A stretch of 64,000 nucleotides of DNA, from the NCBI GenBank assembly GCA_039720395.1, contig CM077824.1, forward strand, positions 26,551,278-26,615,277, given 5' to 3'. The DNA is from Liquidambar formosana (taxonomy: Eukaryota > Streptophyta > Magnoliopsida > Saxifragales > Altingiaceae). A program made the position numbers and the translations under genes. Shown here piece by piece: positions 10,680 to 24,000 of the stretch (its first letter is position 1; the number at the start of each line of letters is the position of its first letter). The notes under the pieces were generated by a model. It was not told the DNA's origin, ran no database searches, and saw nothing but the letters and a program-made list of their open reading frames with translations.

Positions 10680-11830
10680 CTAAATCAAACCCCTAACACA
10701 GCCCTAGGTGGTTCGATTTCACACAATCTTCGATCCAATGGTTAATTCAACCGTTGGATCTTCAATTCAATGTTCCTAGAGTGGTTTAGGACCATTTGAT
10801 TGGGAATCAGAGGACACAAACCCTCTGATCCTGAAATTACCCTAAATTGAACCCCTAACACAGCCCTAGGTGGTTCAATTTCATACAATCTTTGATCTGA
10901 TGGTTAAATCAATCGTCGGATCTTCAATTAAATGTTCCTAGAGTGGTCTAAGACCATTTGATTAGGAACTAAAGGGCATAAACCCTTCGATCCCGAAATT
11001 GCCCCAAATCGAACCCCTAACATAGCCCTGGGTGGTTCGATTTCACACAATCTTTGATCCGATGGTCAATTCAACCATTAGATCTTCAATTTAATGTTCC
11101 TAGAATGGTCTAAGACCATTTGATTGGGAATCAGAGGGCACAAACCCTCTGATCCCGAAATCGTCCCAAATCGAACCCCTAATATAGCCCTAGGTGGTTT
11201 GATTTCACACAATTTTTAATCCGATGGTCAATTCAACCATCGAATCTTCAATTTAATATTCTTAGAGTGGTCTAGGACCATTTGATTGGGAATCAGAGGG
11301 CACAAACCCTCCGATCCCGAAATTGCCCCAAATCGAACCTTTAACACAGCCCTGGGTGGTTCGATTTCACACAATCTTTGATCCGATGGTCAATTCAACC
11401 ATTGGATCTTTAATTCAATGTTCCTAGAATGGTCTAGGACCATTTGATTGGGAATCAAAGGGCACAAACCCTCCGATTCCCAAATTGCCCTAAATCAAAC
11501 CCCTAACACAACCTTGGTTGGTTCGATTTCACACAATTTTTGATCTGATGGCCAATTCAACTGTCGGATCTTCAATTCAATATTCCTAGAGTGGTCTAGG
11601 ACCATTTGATTGGGAATTAGAGGGCACAAACCCTTCAATCCCCAAAATCCCCTAAATCGAACCCCTAATACAACTTCAAGTGGTTCGATTTCTCACCATT
11701 TCCCATCCAATGGTCAAACCGACCGTTGGATCTTCAATTCAATCCTTCAAGATCAATACAATGCCATTTGATTAAAGATCGGGCTTCATTCGGTCCACGA
11801 TCAACAAAACCCTAATCATAGAGCCTTGTG
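10680..11830. repeat. 162-bp tandem repeat array in LTR U3
   Basis: Seven copies at an exact 162-bp pitch (anchor CCCTAACA at 10691, 10853, 11015, 11177, 11339, 11501, 11663) and a decayed eighth. Each unit has two dyads: an 11-bp arm hairpin (GATCCGATGGT ... ACCATCGGATC, 7-nt loop) and a 7-bp arm hairpin (TCCTAGA-GTGG-TCTAGGA). Confidence 0.9.
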
Positions 11831-12419
11831 AGCATTATGCTGGCATCCGAGCCATTCGATCTCCCTCTAGAGAGTACACACTCCACCTTTTAGTCCTAAA
11901 CCAAGTTTAGGGACCCAAGGTTTCAATCTCAATTCAAGATCAACGGTTGGAATCCATCTGATCATCAAGCGAACACGATCACGCGATCGTGCGGCCCCAC
12001 AGTAGGGCGGACCACCACCCCTGACCCACCATAGTGGCACCACCTCATCTGGTAGGGCATACTAATCAAAAATCATAAGTTCCCATGAGTCATGATGAGA
12101 AATCATCACAAACATGGAAAATTGGTGCCCACGCTGGCAGTGTAAATCTTGCTTTCGGCTTTACAGCCACCCTACAGCCTCTGCAGCCGTAATCCAACTA
12201 CCTGGATGGGACTTGAGCCTACGCTAGCCAGGCCAGCATGGCCCACGCCTACCTTGCCAGCATGGATGGGCAGATTGCCCTTTTACCACTTTTAGACCAT
12301 CTCGCCCTCATCAAATGAGGTATTTCCTTTACCAAACAAATCCCAAATGCCCTCCATGTCCTATGTGACCATAATGCCCTTCGAAATGACTATTTTACCC
12401 CTAAAAGTACAATTTTCCC

Positions 12420-12428
12420 TATAAATAG
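12420..12428 (+). promoter_or_regulatory. TATA box of the solo LTR
   Basis: TATAAATAG about 600 bp downstream of the 162-bp array, in a position suitable for the U3/R promoter. Confidence 0.6.
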
Positions 12429-13550
12429 TCCATATTTTTATTCATTAGGAACAACTTCTTAAAAACCACTACTTTAGATCCCATCTCTTTACACCCATCT
12501 TTTATACACAAAGACCAACTTACATACCAACCTTTCCATCCTAAAATCATCCTAACCCCTCTTGCCTAAACACCCATCCATCTTACCTTAATCCAATCCC
12601 TTTCCATCCATTACAAAAAACCTTACCACACATCCTCTCAAAAGAAATCTCTCCCACAAGTTTAGGGGTTGATTTTGAGGGAAAATCCAAAGGTTGAACC
12701 ACCCATTTTGCTTTGGGATAGCATAGGAGGGACACAAAATTTTGCTGCTGTTTTACTACAGAACGACTGTCAATTTCATCTCTACTGATTGACAACTTCA
12801 CATCTGTTGATTGGTAACTTCACTGTTACCAAGCTTTTCTTCTCTAATTCACTCCACCACTTCCACCACTACTCCACCACCTTCCAAGCACACTTGGAAC
12901 CTTCAAAGGAGTATCTCAAAGGAATATTTTCAAGCTTAGGAAAGGAGCACTCAAGTCTAACTTGGTCAAAGCTAAGGTGAAAATCACCTATACTAGGTGA
13001 GCTTTCCTTTTAAAATTCATTCTTAAGCTTTCTTAATTTTCTATTGATATCATTATTCATTGTAGCCTCAATATGTGATTTTCACCCTCCTTACCTTTGC
13101 CCGAGTACGTACACGGACCTCCTAACACGTGTCGTGAAGGGATCAAAGTCCTGTATGGTGGGTTAAAGGCAAGGAGACCCTAAACCACCCTTTGCATGCA
13201 AACCATTCCAATAGGTTACTAGCACCCATTTTTCATTTTCTTTTATTGCATGTAAGCTTGCATTTATGATGTGTGAAATGGAAATTTAAGCATATCGAAA
13301 GGTTAAAGTGTTATTTAAGCAAAATAAAAATTGGCAAGGTTAAGTTCATGCATGCATGCATATTGTTTATACTAACCTTTTCTTGTTTCTTTGTTAGTAA
13401 TCATAATCAACTTGGACATGAAATAATCCCCATTTACCGCAGAGTTTCTTGGACTTAATTGAATATCCCCATGCTTGGATAAATGGACAAAGGCAAGGAC
13501 TTGAACAAATCCATTCAAAATGATTGTTCTCATTTTTATTTTATTTATTT

Positions 13551-13720
13551 AGAGGCTATGGCTTTTCACTACCCTCCGGGTTGTGGTCGTTGCGACCTTT
13601 TGTCCCATCGCTTGTAGATTTTCAGTTTTTTATTTACTTATTGCTTTATTTACTGCTTTATTTAGAGGCTATGGCTTTTCGCTACCCTATGGGTTGTGGT
13701 CGTTGCGATTCTTTTGCCCT
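13551..13720. repeat. 113-bp-pitch direct duplication
   Basis: AGAGGCTATGGCTTTTC begins at 13551 and again at 13664, both followed by a GGGTTGTGGTCGTTGCGA block. Lies inside the solo LTR; the ORF across it is not a gene. Confidence 0.75.
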
Positions 13721-15719
13721 AATGTTTGAGCACTTTTTTATTTTGTGGTCACTTGACCCTTATACTTTTTGTACATATACTTGTGCTTATCAAAGCAATA
13801 AACATCGCATTCATGAATTCCAAACCTTGCCAAGGTTGATTATGTTTATATATCTTTTGACATTTTCGATATATTCATCTTGAAATTTTATGCTATGTGA
13901 CGTTTTAATTCTATTCCCAAGTAAATAAAATTTAATTGAGGCCTTAAGGTAAACTATCATGCTATCGGTAAAAGTTTATAGCATCAAATGCTTAAAACTT
14001 GTCCCTAGCATAATAGTTTGTTACCATCAAATGGATATAATCAATTGACCCGCCAGATTTCAATGAATAACCCTACCTAGAATCTAGGAACTCCTGTGTG
14101 TCCCTATGTCACATAGTAAAATTCTAATCTTTAAGAGATTTAGTCGATTACACTATTATTCAATTAATTTAAGTGCGCACTAAGTTTGGATTAAATTCCC
14201 CCTAACCATCTTCATGCTTCAAAAGCTCCAAGTACTTTTGCAAAAAAGTCTTTTAGAATTGAAAGTGATTCTTTACATCTCAAATCCCTGCTAAAAGGCT
14301 CAGCTTTCAAAAAGGTTATGTTCATATTGCGTGGGACCATTTTCCCACTAATCATTTTTTTTTTTTTTGACAACATTACTATCTTTTATCATATAAAGAT
14401 TTTGATTCAAAAGAAAAGACCTCTTGCCATCAAGCAAACTGTTAACGTGCGCATCATTTTTCAATTAATGAGTTCATTCCAAAAAAATGACTTGAATGAT
14501 TCTTTTCATTAAAAAAAAGCACATGCTCTCTTTTCAAAAACATCATTTTATCATATGAAGTCAATTTTCTAAAAACCATCATTCCATGCAGGATCTCCTT
14601 TTTAGTATGGATTAAGAATCTTAAAGTCGCACTTTCAGTTTACTTAAACAGAATTCATTTACACTTCAAAAGTGCTCTTTTCTCAACTAAATACATTTCT
14701 CTTCCTTCAAAAGGAACCCCTGTCTTCAAAAGATTATCTTTTCTCTTCAAAAGGGAACATCCCTTTTCTTTCAAAAGCTTTCAAAAAGCATCCTTTTCTT
14801 TACACATTCCATCAACTTCAAAAGTCTCGAGTTTTCTCAGAATCCCAAAAAGGTTCGCACTTGGCATTAATTCTTTGAAAATGAAATCACATCATTTCCA
14901 TTTCCATCTTCTCATAAAGGATTAATTTTTACCACTGCAAGGTAGGGGTACGTCCCTTTGGGAGTTAATTAATTTGATCTAAAATACCCATCAGAAGGAA
15001 GGTAAATTTGTGGTCTTTTCAAAAGGTTCTCATTTACAAAACCTTAAGGCGTGCTTTCCCAAACATCAATACTTTCAAAAAACTTTGTTCCAATGCCTTT
15101 AAGGATCTCTTTTCAAAATGACAGAATTCACCACCCTTCAAAAGGGTATTCTATGTCAAATTTTTCGTATAGGAAATTAACAACATTAATTGGGATTTTA
15201 ATCAGAAACATCGTCAAAATCGAGAATCGTTAGATTCCAATGGGCAATGTGGGGTGCCTCCCACCTTTCCCACTCGTAATTAAACCCCCTTACCCTTAAT
15301 CTTTAGTCTCACAGACCACTAGGAGTCATTCAATTTTCCAGTGGACCCTCAGATGGACCTATTGATGATAAGACCTCAGATGGACTTATTTTGGGATCTT
15401 AGATGGTCCCATTTTCTAATCAACTAAAGGATGTCCAATCACGTCCTCAAACCCCTGATTGGTGGCGACTCTATAGCCTTGATTATTCTAGATATACGTT
15501 GCATGCCTAGACCGGATCAAGGCGCCCTTGAAATGAACTCAACACACACCCTCATAGAACAGAGGACCCCGAGGGTCATCCCATCTTAGGAAAAACCCCT
15601 TTTCCTTTTTTGGGGTAACGACAGCGGGAATAGGGCATTCCCAGGTATGTGTGCATACCGAACACTAGAAGGGGGAATCAAACCCTTTCGCAGGCATCAA
15701 ACCCCCCAACCCAACACAC

Positions 15720-15984
15720 CCCTAATGTTTAGCTTTTTCCATGTACCCTAGAGAAAAAATGGATATAATGCCTCCCTTGGTTAAGTTTCGGATGAGAAAT
15801 CGAGTAAAAAATAGATAAAAAAACACAATAGGAATCGGTGAATTAAGCACACAACAGGGATATAGTTTTGTGTTTTTCCACCCAATTTTTACTCGATTTT
15901 TCACCTCAAAACCTAATCAACTGAGGACATTGCATCAATTTCATTCTTTATAGGGGTTATGTGAAATAGGGCTAAACATTAGGG
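15720..15984. mobile_element. Foldback MITE, 265 bp
   Basis: Perfect 14-bp TIRs CCCTAATGTTTAGC (15720-15733) and GCTAAACATTAGGG (15971-15984), with a second inner inverted pair (AATCGAGTAAAAA / TTTTTACTCGATT). No clear target duplication. Confidence 0.7.
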
Positions 15985-17632
15985 AGGTTTCTTGGAATTT
16001 ATCATAAAAATTATTTAAAATTAATTACTTTGTTGGAAATCAAGGCTACAAACAGACCAATCCTTTTATTAACGGTTAGCAAGAAAGATTGATAAAGGCA
16101 TAACTTGAATTTGGTCGATTATAAAACAAGCCTAGCTTAAGCCTAGAGTTTAGGCTCATTTGGTAGACAGGCTAAACTAAAAAATACTAAAGCTCAGCTT
16201 AGTTGTGCTTGCGAACAACTTATCAATAGGATTGTTAAGAGCTGGCAATAAGCCTCGTAAGTAATGCCAGAATTGTCCCAATGTAAACACTCTTGATTTT
16301 TTTGGGCTTATCATTCATTCATTCGCAAGTTAGCTACTAGCCTACTACTCATCACTACCGAGATGAGAGAGGTGTTTCACTTAGGGCTCATAATTTTTAG
16401 ATTTGTTTAATTATTCTTATTAGTTGGAATTTACGTACGAGAGAAAAAGAGAACGTAAATAGGAATGGCAATGAACCCGAAAAAGCGGGTAACCTGCCCA
16501 TCCCATTCCTATTGGGATGGGGTTGGGGAGCAAGTAAATAGAGTAGGGGAGGTTTGGGGAGAAAGTAAAAAACCGTGTTAAATTTGGGACTGGGTATGGT
16601 TTAAGGTTGTCTTGCCCCGCCTCGAATATGTGTAAATATTAGTCTTTTTTAATACCTTTCATGTTTTCTTGAATTTCACATTTACCATTAGTAACTTCTT
16701 CATAATTTTATGTTTATGTTTAAATTCTTTTACTATTTGCTTCTACAAAACCATAAAGAGATAAAAATCTACGAATGGAATATGGGATTTAAGATTGGTT
16801 TTTTCTTTTCCTTTTTAAATAGAATTTGTTTTCTATAAATGTAAATGGCTCAATAAGACCCGCCTCTCCCCACATATTTTTACTACCCCGTCCCACCTCG
16901 CCCCAATCCGACATGAGGTTGGGATAGGTTTGGAAAGAGATTATCTTTAATGGGACTAGGTCGAGATAAGAGTGCCTTGTCCCAAACCCACCCATGCCAT
17001 CCCTAAACATGAAGTCTAGAAAATGTTGAGCTCTTTATGCTCATTGTTTCAGGGTCTTTTTTGTCTATATAGTCAGGTTTTCCAAATTAGAGAAATATGT
17101 AACCCGTAGTTAGGCCTTCGTGCAAAGTTTGGAAAAAAGGTTCTTGATTTCCCACATTTCTTGGAGTTTAGGTAACATTTTTTAGGTATTCTTAACAGTA
17201 TAGATAGTGTTATGTTTGTAATGAGCAGCTCAAAATAAGATTTTTTCATTGATACATCCTTTTACTAGACAAAGGATTATACTATCTCTATTAGTCCAGT
17301 AAAACATGTCACAAATCGATAATTTAGTCATATTTCAATATTTTATATCACAGTCTTTATAACCCCTTGCGATTATACATAGTTTGACACTATTAGCTAT
17401 TTCTACTAGGATTGAAAATCCATAAATAACATTAAAGTAAGTTAGGTTAGGACTGCAACTCAATCCAGGCCGATCTAGGTAGGGGAAAAGCTGGACCAGA
17501 CAGAACTAATTCACTCATTCAAAATCTAAACCAGAACCAAACTAAAAAAAACGGTTTGGTTCTCGGGGATTTTTTTTTTTTTGGTAAGAGGTAAGAAATT
17601 ATTGAATAAGTATAATTATTCAATGAATAATA

Positions 17633-17670
<38 letters not shown>

Positions 17671-17930
17671 TATATATATATATTTGGAATTAGGGAATTT
17701 AGTCAGAATCCAGTTCTGAAACCCCCTAAACCAGAGCCGGATCGATTACTATTTGGGTCGAACTGGATCGAAACCGGACTGAATTGATTGGACAAGTCCA
17801 TCCTTAGGTCTTGTAATATTCCTACTCTAATTTGAGAGTTAATTATATTGTTTTGGGTAAATTAGTGATTGGTTTCAATTACTAATTCGTAATTAAATAA
17901 ATTAAATTATTTTGCTTTGACTTGGTGTAA
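15985..17930. other. Intergenic stretch with two MITE-like sequences
   Basis: 16459-17003 has ends AGGAATGGCAATG and (inverse) AGGGATGGCATGG, like hAT-type MITEs. 17450-17800 starts GGACTGCAACTCAATCC and contains a (TA)n run. No gene recognised. Confidence 0.5.
17635..17682. repeat. (TA)n microsatellite
   Basis: About 48 bp of almost pure TA dinucleotides with one GA interruption. Confidence 0.95.
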
Positions 17931-18387
17931 AATCTATATTCATCTTATTTATTTATTTATTTATTAGATAGGTCAATTCCAAAGTTTGATGACGTGTTCA
18001 GAATTTTATTTTATTTTTCGGGAAGGTCATAAAATTTATATTGCCAGTGTTATTTATTCATTTAATGTTATCGCGTGTTATACATGATAATTATTTGGAA
18101 TGTCTTTATTTTATTTTTATGTGATAAATTATTTTGATATGGGCCCTACAATTTTAAAACTTATTTGGACTTCATGTGTTATTTGAAATTGGGGGGATTA
18201 AGCTTTATTGAATTTTATATTTTATATGTGAACCTAGACCTTATGCTATATTTCAATATTAATTTTATATTGGGCCCTAAACATTTTGGACCTAATATTA
18301 TATTAGTTGTATTAGGGTGAGCTCAATTGGTAGAACACATGCCCAACCCATTTTTACATGTAGGACACTTATCCTAAGAGTAAAAAA

Positions 18388-18517
18388 CATATTTATTTGA
18401 CTCTTAAAGAGGCAAAACACCCCCAAGACCTTTATTTTCAGCACGTAAACAGCATATTTATTTGACTCTTAAAGAGGCAAAACACCCCCAAGACCTTTAT
18501 TTTCAGCACTTCTAAGT
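18388..18517. repeat. 65-bp tandem duplication
   Basis: CATATTTATTTGACTCTTAA... begins at 18388 and 18453, nearly identical over the full unit. Confidence 0.9.
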
Positions 18518-19147
18518 TTTAGAGAGAGATGGAGAGGGAGAAGGAAAGAAGAAAAGAAGAGAATAGAAGGGGAGGGGTGTACGGCCTTGTACAGTCTCCA
18601 TGGGGGGCTTCTTCTTCACCAAATTTTTTCAACAATTTCTTGTATTCTCTCATCTCATTAAGGTAGGTATATATTTTTATTTGGTAAATTAAGGATATTT
18701 GTGAAATATGAAATTATTTCTTATTTTTATGAAGTTATTTTGCAAGATTTATGATTTCTTAGAAGAAATTTGTATTATGAATATGAAACCCCCATGTATA
18801 TTGGAAAATCCTCTTGTATTCCTTGTATATGAGATAGGTTACATGTGGAAAGCCATTTTTACCATTGGTTTCACACATGCAAGATTATATCCATCAATTT
18901 TGAGTTGCAAATATATGATTTGTGAAAAAATGATGATAAGTTGAGTCATTATTTACATGCATATATGTGTTTAAATTTAATTTTTAATCAATTTATTTTC
19001 TTAGAATGAGATTATTATCATGATTGAAGATAAAAATTCAGATTTTTGCATTTCATTGTTGTTGGGATCTATTGTAAATTATTGTGATATTTGGATATTT
19101 TATTAGCTTGTAATTTGTGCTTAGTTCGAAATACTTGGTTGAGGTTT

Positions 19148-19171
19148 TGTGTGTGTGTGTGTGTGTGTGTG
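19148..19171. repeat. (GT)n microsatellite
   Basis: Twelve GT units ending in GCGCAC. Confidence 0.95.
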
Positions 19172-21033
19172 CGCACATTTGTTATTAGAGTTATGGAAGT
19201 GTTGTGGATCAATTGATATTATTAGAGATGGTTTTGTGACACTTGAAACACTTTGTACGTGTGTTATACCGTACTGGCAACACATACACATTTTACCGTT
19301 TAATTCATAACTTGAGATTTATGTATGATTTTGAGATGAAACGAACTAGATTTTGTTGCTAACTTGTTAGCCTACCATCCTACCAATTTTCATGTCATTT
19401 GGTGAGCATTTGATATTTTTGCATGGTGTAATTATTCCGTGGTACACCTGAATCTGGAATTTCTGCTGGGCAGCACTAACTCTATAATGAAAATAATTTT
19501 TTAATGGGTTTTCCTATGTATTTTTCTACCAAACTTTAAGGTTACAAAGTACATTTAATATAATTTTAAATGATATAAGCCCCAAAGAGGTTACAAAGTA
19601 CAGTTAATATAATTTTAAATGATATAAACCCCAAAGCCCATTTATTTTTGAATTGAACCTTAAAAATGCGTTTGTATGTGTCACTAATTGTTTTCACTGA
19701 ATTTCAGATTTGATCTTTTAACTTGGAATATATTTTTTGAACTATAAAAACTTTGGATAATGGAAATATGATGTTTTTCACAATTAACCATTGGTTATAT
19801 GTTTCATATTTTGGAATTACAATTGGAATGGGATTAAATTGTGAGATTACAAAAAATGATATTCTAGACTTAGTCAATGTAAAAGTTTATGTTTTGGATA
19901 AAGTTATGCAATTGTGAACTATTCGGTTTGAGTTATTAATTTGGATTTTGTAAACAAAAATAAAAGAATAATAAATATGATATTTCTTTCCTTAAAATTG
20001 TTGGAATAATTATGTGAGATTATGTACTCGATTTTTATTATGGAAATATACGTAGACATGCTAAATGTCGGTGTAAGACTTCATATTGTAAATTATGGGG
20101 ATATTATATTGATATGAAATTTACTTTGCTAACTATGGGATTATTAGCATGATTGGCATAATCATGTTTCATATGACATTCATTGTTGGCATAGTAATGC
20201 ATTGAAAATTGACTTAATAAATATTTGGTAAAAGTATTAAGGAGTCATTGGAGTTGGATTACTTGCGGTCACGAGACATCTTGTGGTGTTTTGCACTTCA
20301 TTGGTCTTGGGGTATTTGCGGTCCCAAGTAGGGATGACGTGTTGTGTTGTCATCTTGGAGAATGGGTGTTAAATCCTCAGTATCTACGCGAAAACTACTC
20401 CTGCAGGAGTGGTTTGGTAATTGAGGAATAATGTAGTTGGATATGGAGTCGTATATTGTATCATGACATGACATTCATTGCATTAAGTTATGTTATGAGT
20501 ATATAACTTACATTTATTGGTTATAATTAAATTGGTTTATGAACTCTATAGAAAAATTTCTATACGATTTGATGGAAATAGAATAATGTGGGAATGATTT
20601 TAGATTTACACATTGGTTTTGTGGGTGTCTTTTGATATAGAATTGAATTTAAATATTTTATATATCATGTATATGAGTATGATATGTATCTTGTGTTTTT
20701 AAATGGATTTTAAAACCTTGATAGACTGTGTATTGAGTATTAGATCACCCTTACAATTTTGCAGGTTTTCTAAAGATAAAGATGTTTGAGTTGTGGTATT
20801 TTGATGATTCTATTAATGGAAAATACTTGCTTGTTAGTTCACAAGGTATTTTACAAAAATGGATGATACGTTTTGTGATAGGTTATGAATTATTGACATA
20901 TTTGTTTACGATTTAATGTAATTTAACATCATGGCAATATATATTTTATTATTTTGAAATTGTGATAATTGAGTTCAGTTTGGGAACCATGTGAAATATG
21001 AGGCAAGCAATGATACCTTATGTGGATGGATGT

Positions 21034-24000
21034 TGTCACACCCCAAACCCAAAAGATTGGATTTGGTGACATGATTGTCATAACCCACATAAGATTACGT
21101 CCCATATAGGATAGACCACTTAACAATATCAACCTATGATAAATTTGTCTCCAATAATTTATCTATAATAAAATTCGAATCGTAGCATAACTAAAGTCTC
21201 AATAATTAAATGAAATAACTAGATAAATCCACATCCATCAAAGTAATTTATAACCTCCAATAACCTACTACAATATCCACTGAAATAACAAATTAAAATT
21301 TTCTAACTACTAAAATAAAGTTCTAACTAAACTAGCAGATCAAGCTGTTGACATTCTAACTCTTCGTACGCAGAAGCCACTCACATCAAGCTATTCATCT
21401 GTGGGTAAAAATATAAGGAGTGAGCATAAAGCTCAGCAAGAAAACATTACACAATATATACAAGAAGAGGATAAGCATATTCACATGATTAATTTAAAAA
21501 CATGCGTAATAAATCAATAGAGTTTCACAATAAATCATTTCTTTCAATTCAGTAGGCATATAAACTTTTAGAAATAATTCTCTTACTTTCAATTCAATAA
21601 ACAATATTACAAACACTTTTGATAACAATTCATTCGATAAATCACTTTAAAATCACTGATCGATATAATACAAATCAATAAACATTAGTTCATACAAGTA
21701 TTACCTCTAGCTAGACTCACACTTAATAGGCGCCCATTATCGTAGGAATTTACACTATATCAGTATTGATGACCAACAGAATTAGCATCCCCTGCTGGCA
21801 TCGACCACTATTCCAACAGTATTAGAATCCTCTATTGGGATAGACCAATAATCTAACCAGAGTTCATACTTATACAATAAACATTTGGTAAATATTTTTC
21901 ACAAGTAAAATAAATTCAAACACATGTAAAACAGTTTTAATAAAAGACTATTTTGCTTGACCACAGCATATAAGAAATAAACACTTTTATAGTGAAACAA
22001 TTTTTCATACACCATTGTCTCATAAAATCGGAATAAAAATTAGATTTATCTTTATTTAATCAAAGAGGGCGATACATTATGCAAGTTCCCTTACCTCAAG
22101 CCAAACCTTCAACAATCCAAGCAATCAAACTCCTAACAATCCCAACGCTAGTCAGAATCTAAAATCAATAATATTCTTTATCAATAAATCATACTTAAAC
22201 TAAAAAGTCTCTTCAACTAAGTGGTGCGTTAAGGATTCAACGTCTAATTCTCATGACCTTATAATGCTTACTATATTTAATATAATTAATATATACACTA
22301 ACGTAGCATTAAAATAGACTCATGTTAAATTATAAATTAATATTTTTATTTGTTTTGACACAATCCATCGGATCGAGCACATAGAATTAGCCAAAGTATG
22401 TCCAACTTGAACTGTAAAATTCCAATATATAAGCTCTAATTGCATGAGTACATAGATTTTAGTGTGGTCATGCATCCATTGGATCAATTGTCCCTCTTCT
22501 CAATTTCCCTTTACAAGTACGGTCAACAATTCAACATATACATATAATAACCAAACCAACCTTTTTTTCACCAAAATCATCCTTTACTTTCATTCCACTT
22601 CCATGTATGGTGAAACCTACACATATATACATATATTATATTTTATTATGTTATATATATATAGGATTCCATGGAAAAATTGACCCAGACCCTACTGTCA
22701 GCATACCCCTTGTGTCTATATATACATGTCACAGATATATATATATATATACACATTCCCCCAATATAATAATCCTAAAAAATCACCTTTACTTTTTAGA
22801 CAGTACCAAAATCCCAGCTTTTGCTTTTTTCTTTTCTCTAAACCTATTTGTATGTATGACCAGGTGTGTAGATATAAAATCAAATATATATATAGATTTA
22901 TATATAAGTAGAGTTATGATTAAACTTACTAAATTTGCTGTTGAAGAAGATGAAGCCAAAACTCTAGGCGTCAACTCTCTTTTTCTCTCTATATTGTTTT
23001 CAGTTAAAAGAATATAAATCCTCCCTAAAGGTTTCTTATATAGGGTGCAAGTTAATCCTAACCTAATTAGGATTACCTTCAAAGTTAATGTTTGATTAGG
23101 ATACGAAAACTGTCACTAATTGATTAGAAAACAATGACCTTATTTGGCTACAAAGTTGAACATGTTCGAGATTAATCCTAAATTAACTCATACATTTAAA
23201 TCTAACTAAAGGCAATCAATTTTGTAGTTAATTAATTAAGCCAAAGAAAAATTCGGGGTTTTATTGATGTATTAGGTTTATTATACTATTCTAACAGGTT
23301 CATGATTTTACTTGGCTAGCTTATATTGTGAATGGGTCATGCCAGATATTTTTTTTATTAAAATAATGGTTGAAATTATTTTATTCTCACTTACAGAGAG
23401 AAAGTGAGTCTGAGGGGAGAAAGAGGATTAAGGTTTAGGTTTTCAACCCTTGTGAGCTCAAATCCTCTATCAATTCCACTAGATCTTGCATACTAGAGCT
23501 CGTGGCTGCATTTTTGGTGGAGTTTCTTTGTCCTTGGAGAGTTAGGGCTTGGTATTTGAGGCTTGCATCTTGGTCTTGGAGGCTAGAACTTGGATCTAGG
23601 GCTTGGATCTACACCATAACATTTCATCCTTACAATTGCTTACATATTTGTGAAGGTAGGTGCATTCTTAGACTTGGTAGATCATTGCTATGCTGGGTAA
23701 CCTATGTAATTATACATATATGTGAGCTTCACGGTTAGATTTCACATGTATATCATATTTTGGGTTGAGTATTTACTATATTTGGTATTTTCTTGAGGTT
23801 TTGGATATTATATGTTCTAAAGGTTGAATCTTTGTACATGTATGGCTATAAATCTTGTGAAAAATGTGTTATTTAACTTGATTTAGTAAACTCAAACATA
23901 TTAGTCGGACTTTGACAGTTCGGACACCTCGTTGCTTGGCAAAAAAAAAAAAAAAAAAAGATTTAGGATTATGTTGAGCTCTCTGGATTTCTGGAATTAT

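Larger units (their letters stand above)
10493..15624 (+). mobile_element. Solo LTR of a Ty3/gypsy element (about 5.1 kb)
   Basis: Starts TGTAGACACTC, ends GGGGTAACGACA, and is flanked by GCGG on both sides (10489-10492 and 15625-15628), a short target duplication. No primer site or gag follows, so it is a solo LTR. The U3 part holds a 162-bp tandem array (10680-11830); a TATA box lies at 12420; the R/U5 part is about 3.2 kb. Its last 485 bp are matched in inverse orientation at 63517-64000. The TGTAGACAC start and GGTGGCGACTC motif near 15461 are shared with the gypsy LTR at 37325, pointing to the Tat/Ogre group. Confidence 0.75.
17930..21033 (+). mobile_element. Diverged gypsy-type LTR remnant A
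   Basis: Non-coding, AT-rich. Blocks at 18605-18780, 20700-20730 (TTTAAAACCTTGATAGAC) and near 20950-21030 recur in order in the neighbouring remnants at 25152-25330 and 23400-25000. A purine-rich leader (18520-18575) and promoter-poor long downstream part fit R/U5 of a long LTR. It contains a perfect 65-bp direct duplication (18388 and 18453) and a 49-bp one (19539 and 19588). Confidence 0.5.

Noticed and set aside
10680..11830. Regular repeats that might suggest a CRISPR-like array
   Set aside because: Units are contiguous 162-bp tandem copies without unique spacers, inside a plant LTR. The 21-bp lattices at 37511 and 60573 likewise have repeat-derived linkers, and no cas-like genes exist.
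13524..13883. 119-codon ORF
   Set aside because: It is produced by the 113-bp duplication inside the solo LTR; no protein-like features.
18310..18345. Possible tRNA gene (GTGAGCTCAATTGGTAGAAC)
   Set aside because: Only a D-arm/box A-like part is present; there is no T-arm, anticodon arm or acceptor pairing downstream, so at most a SINE or tRNA relic.
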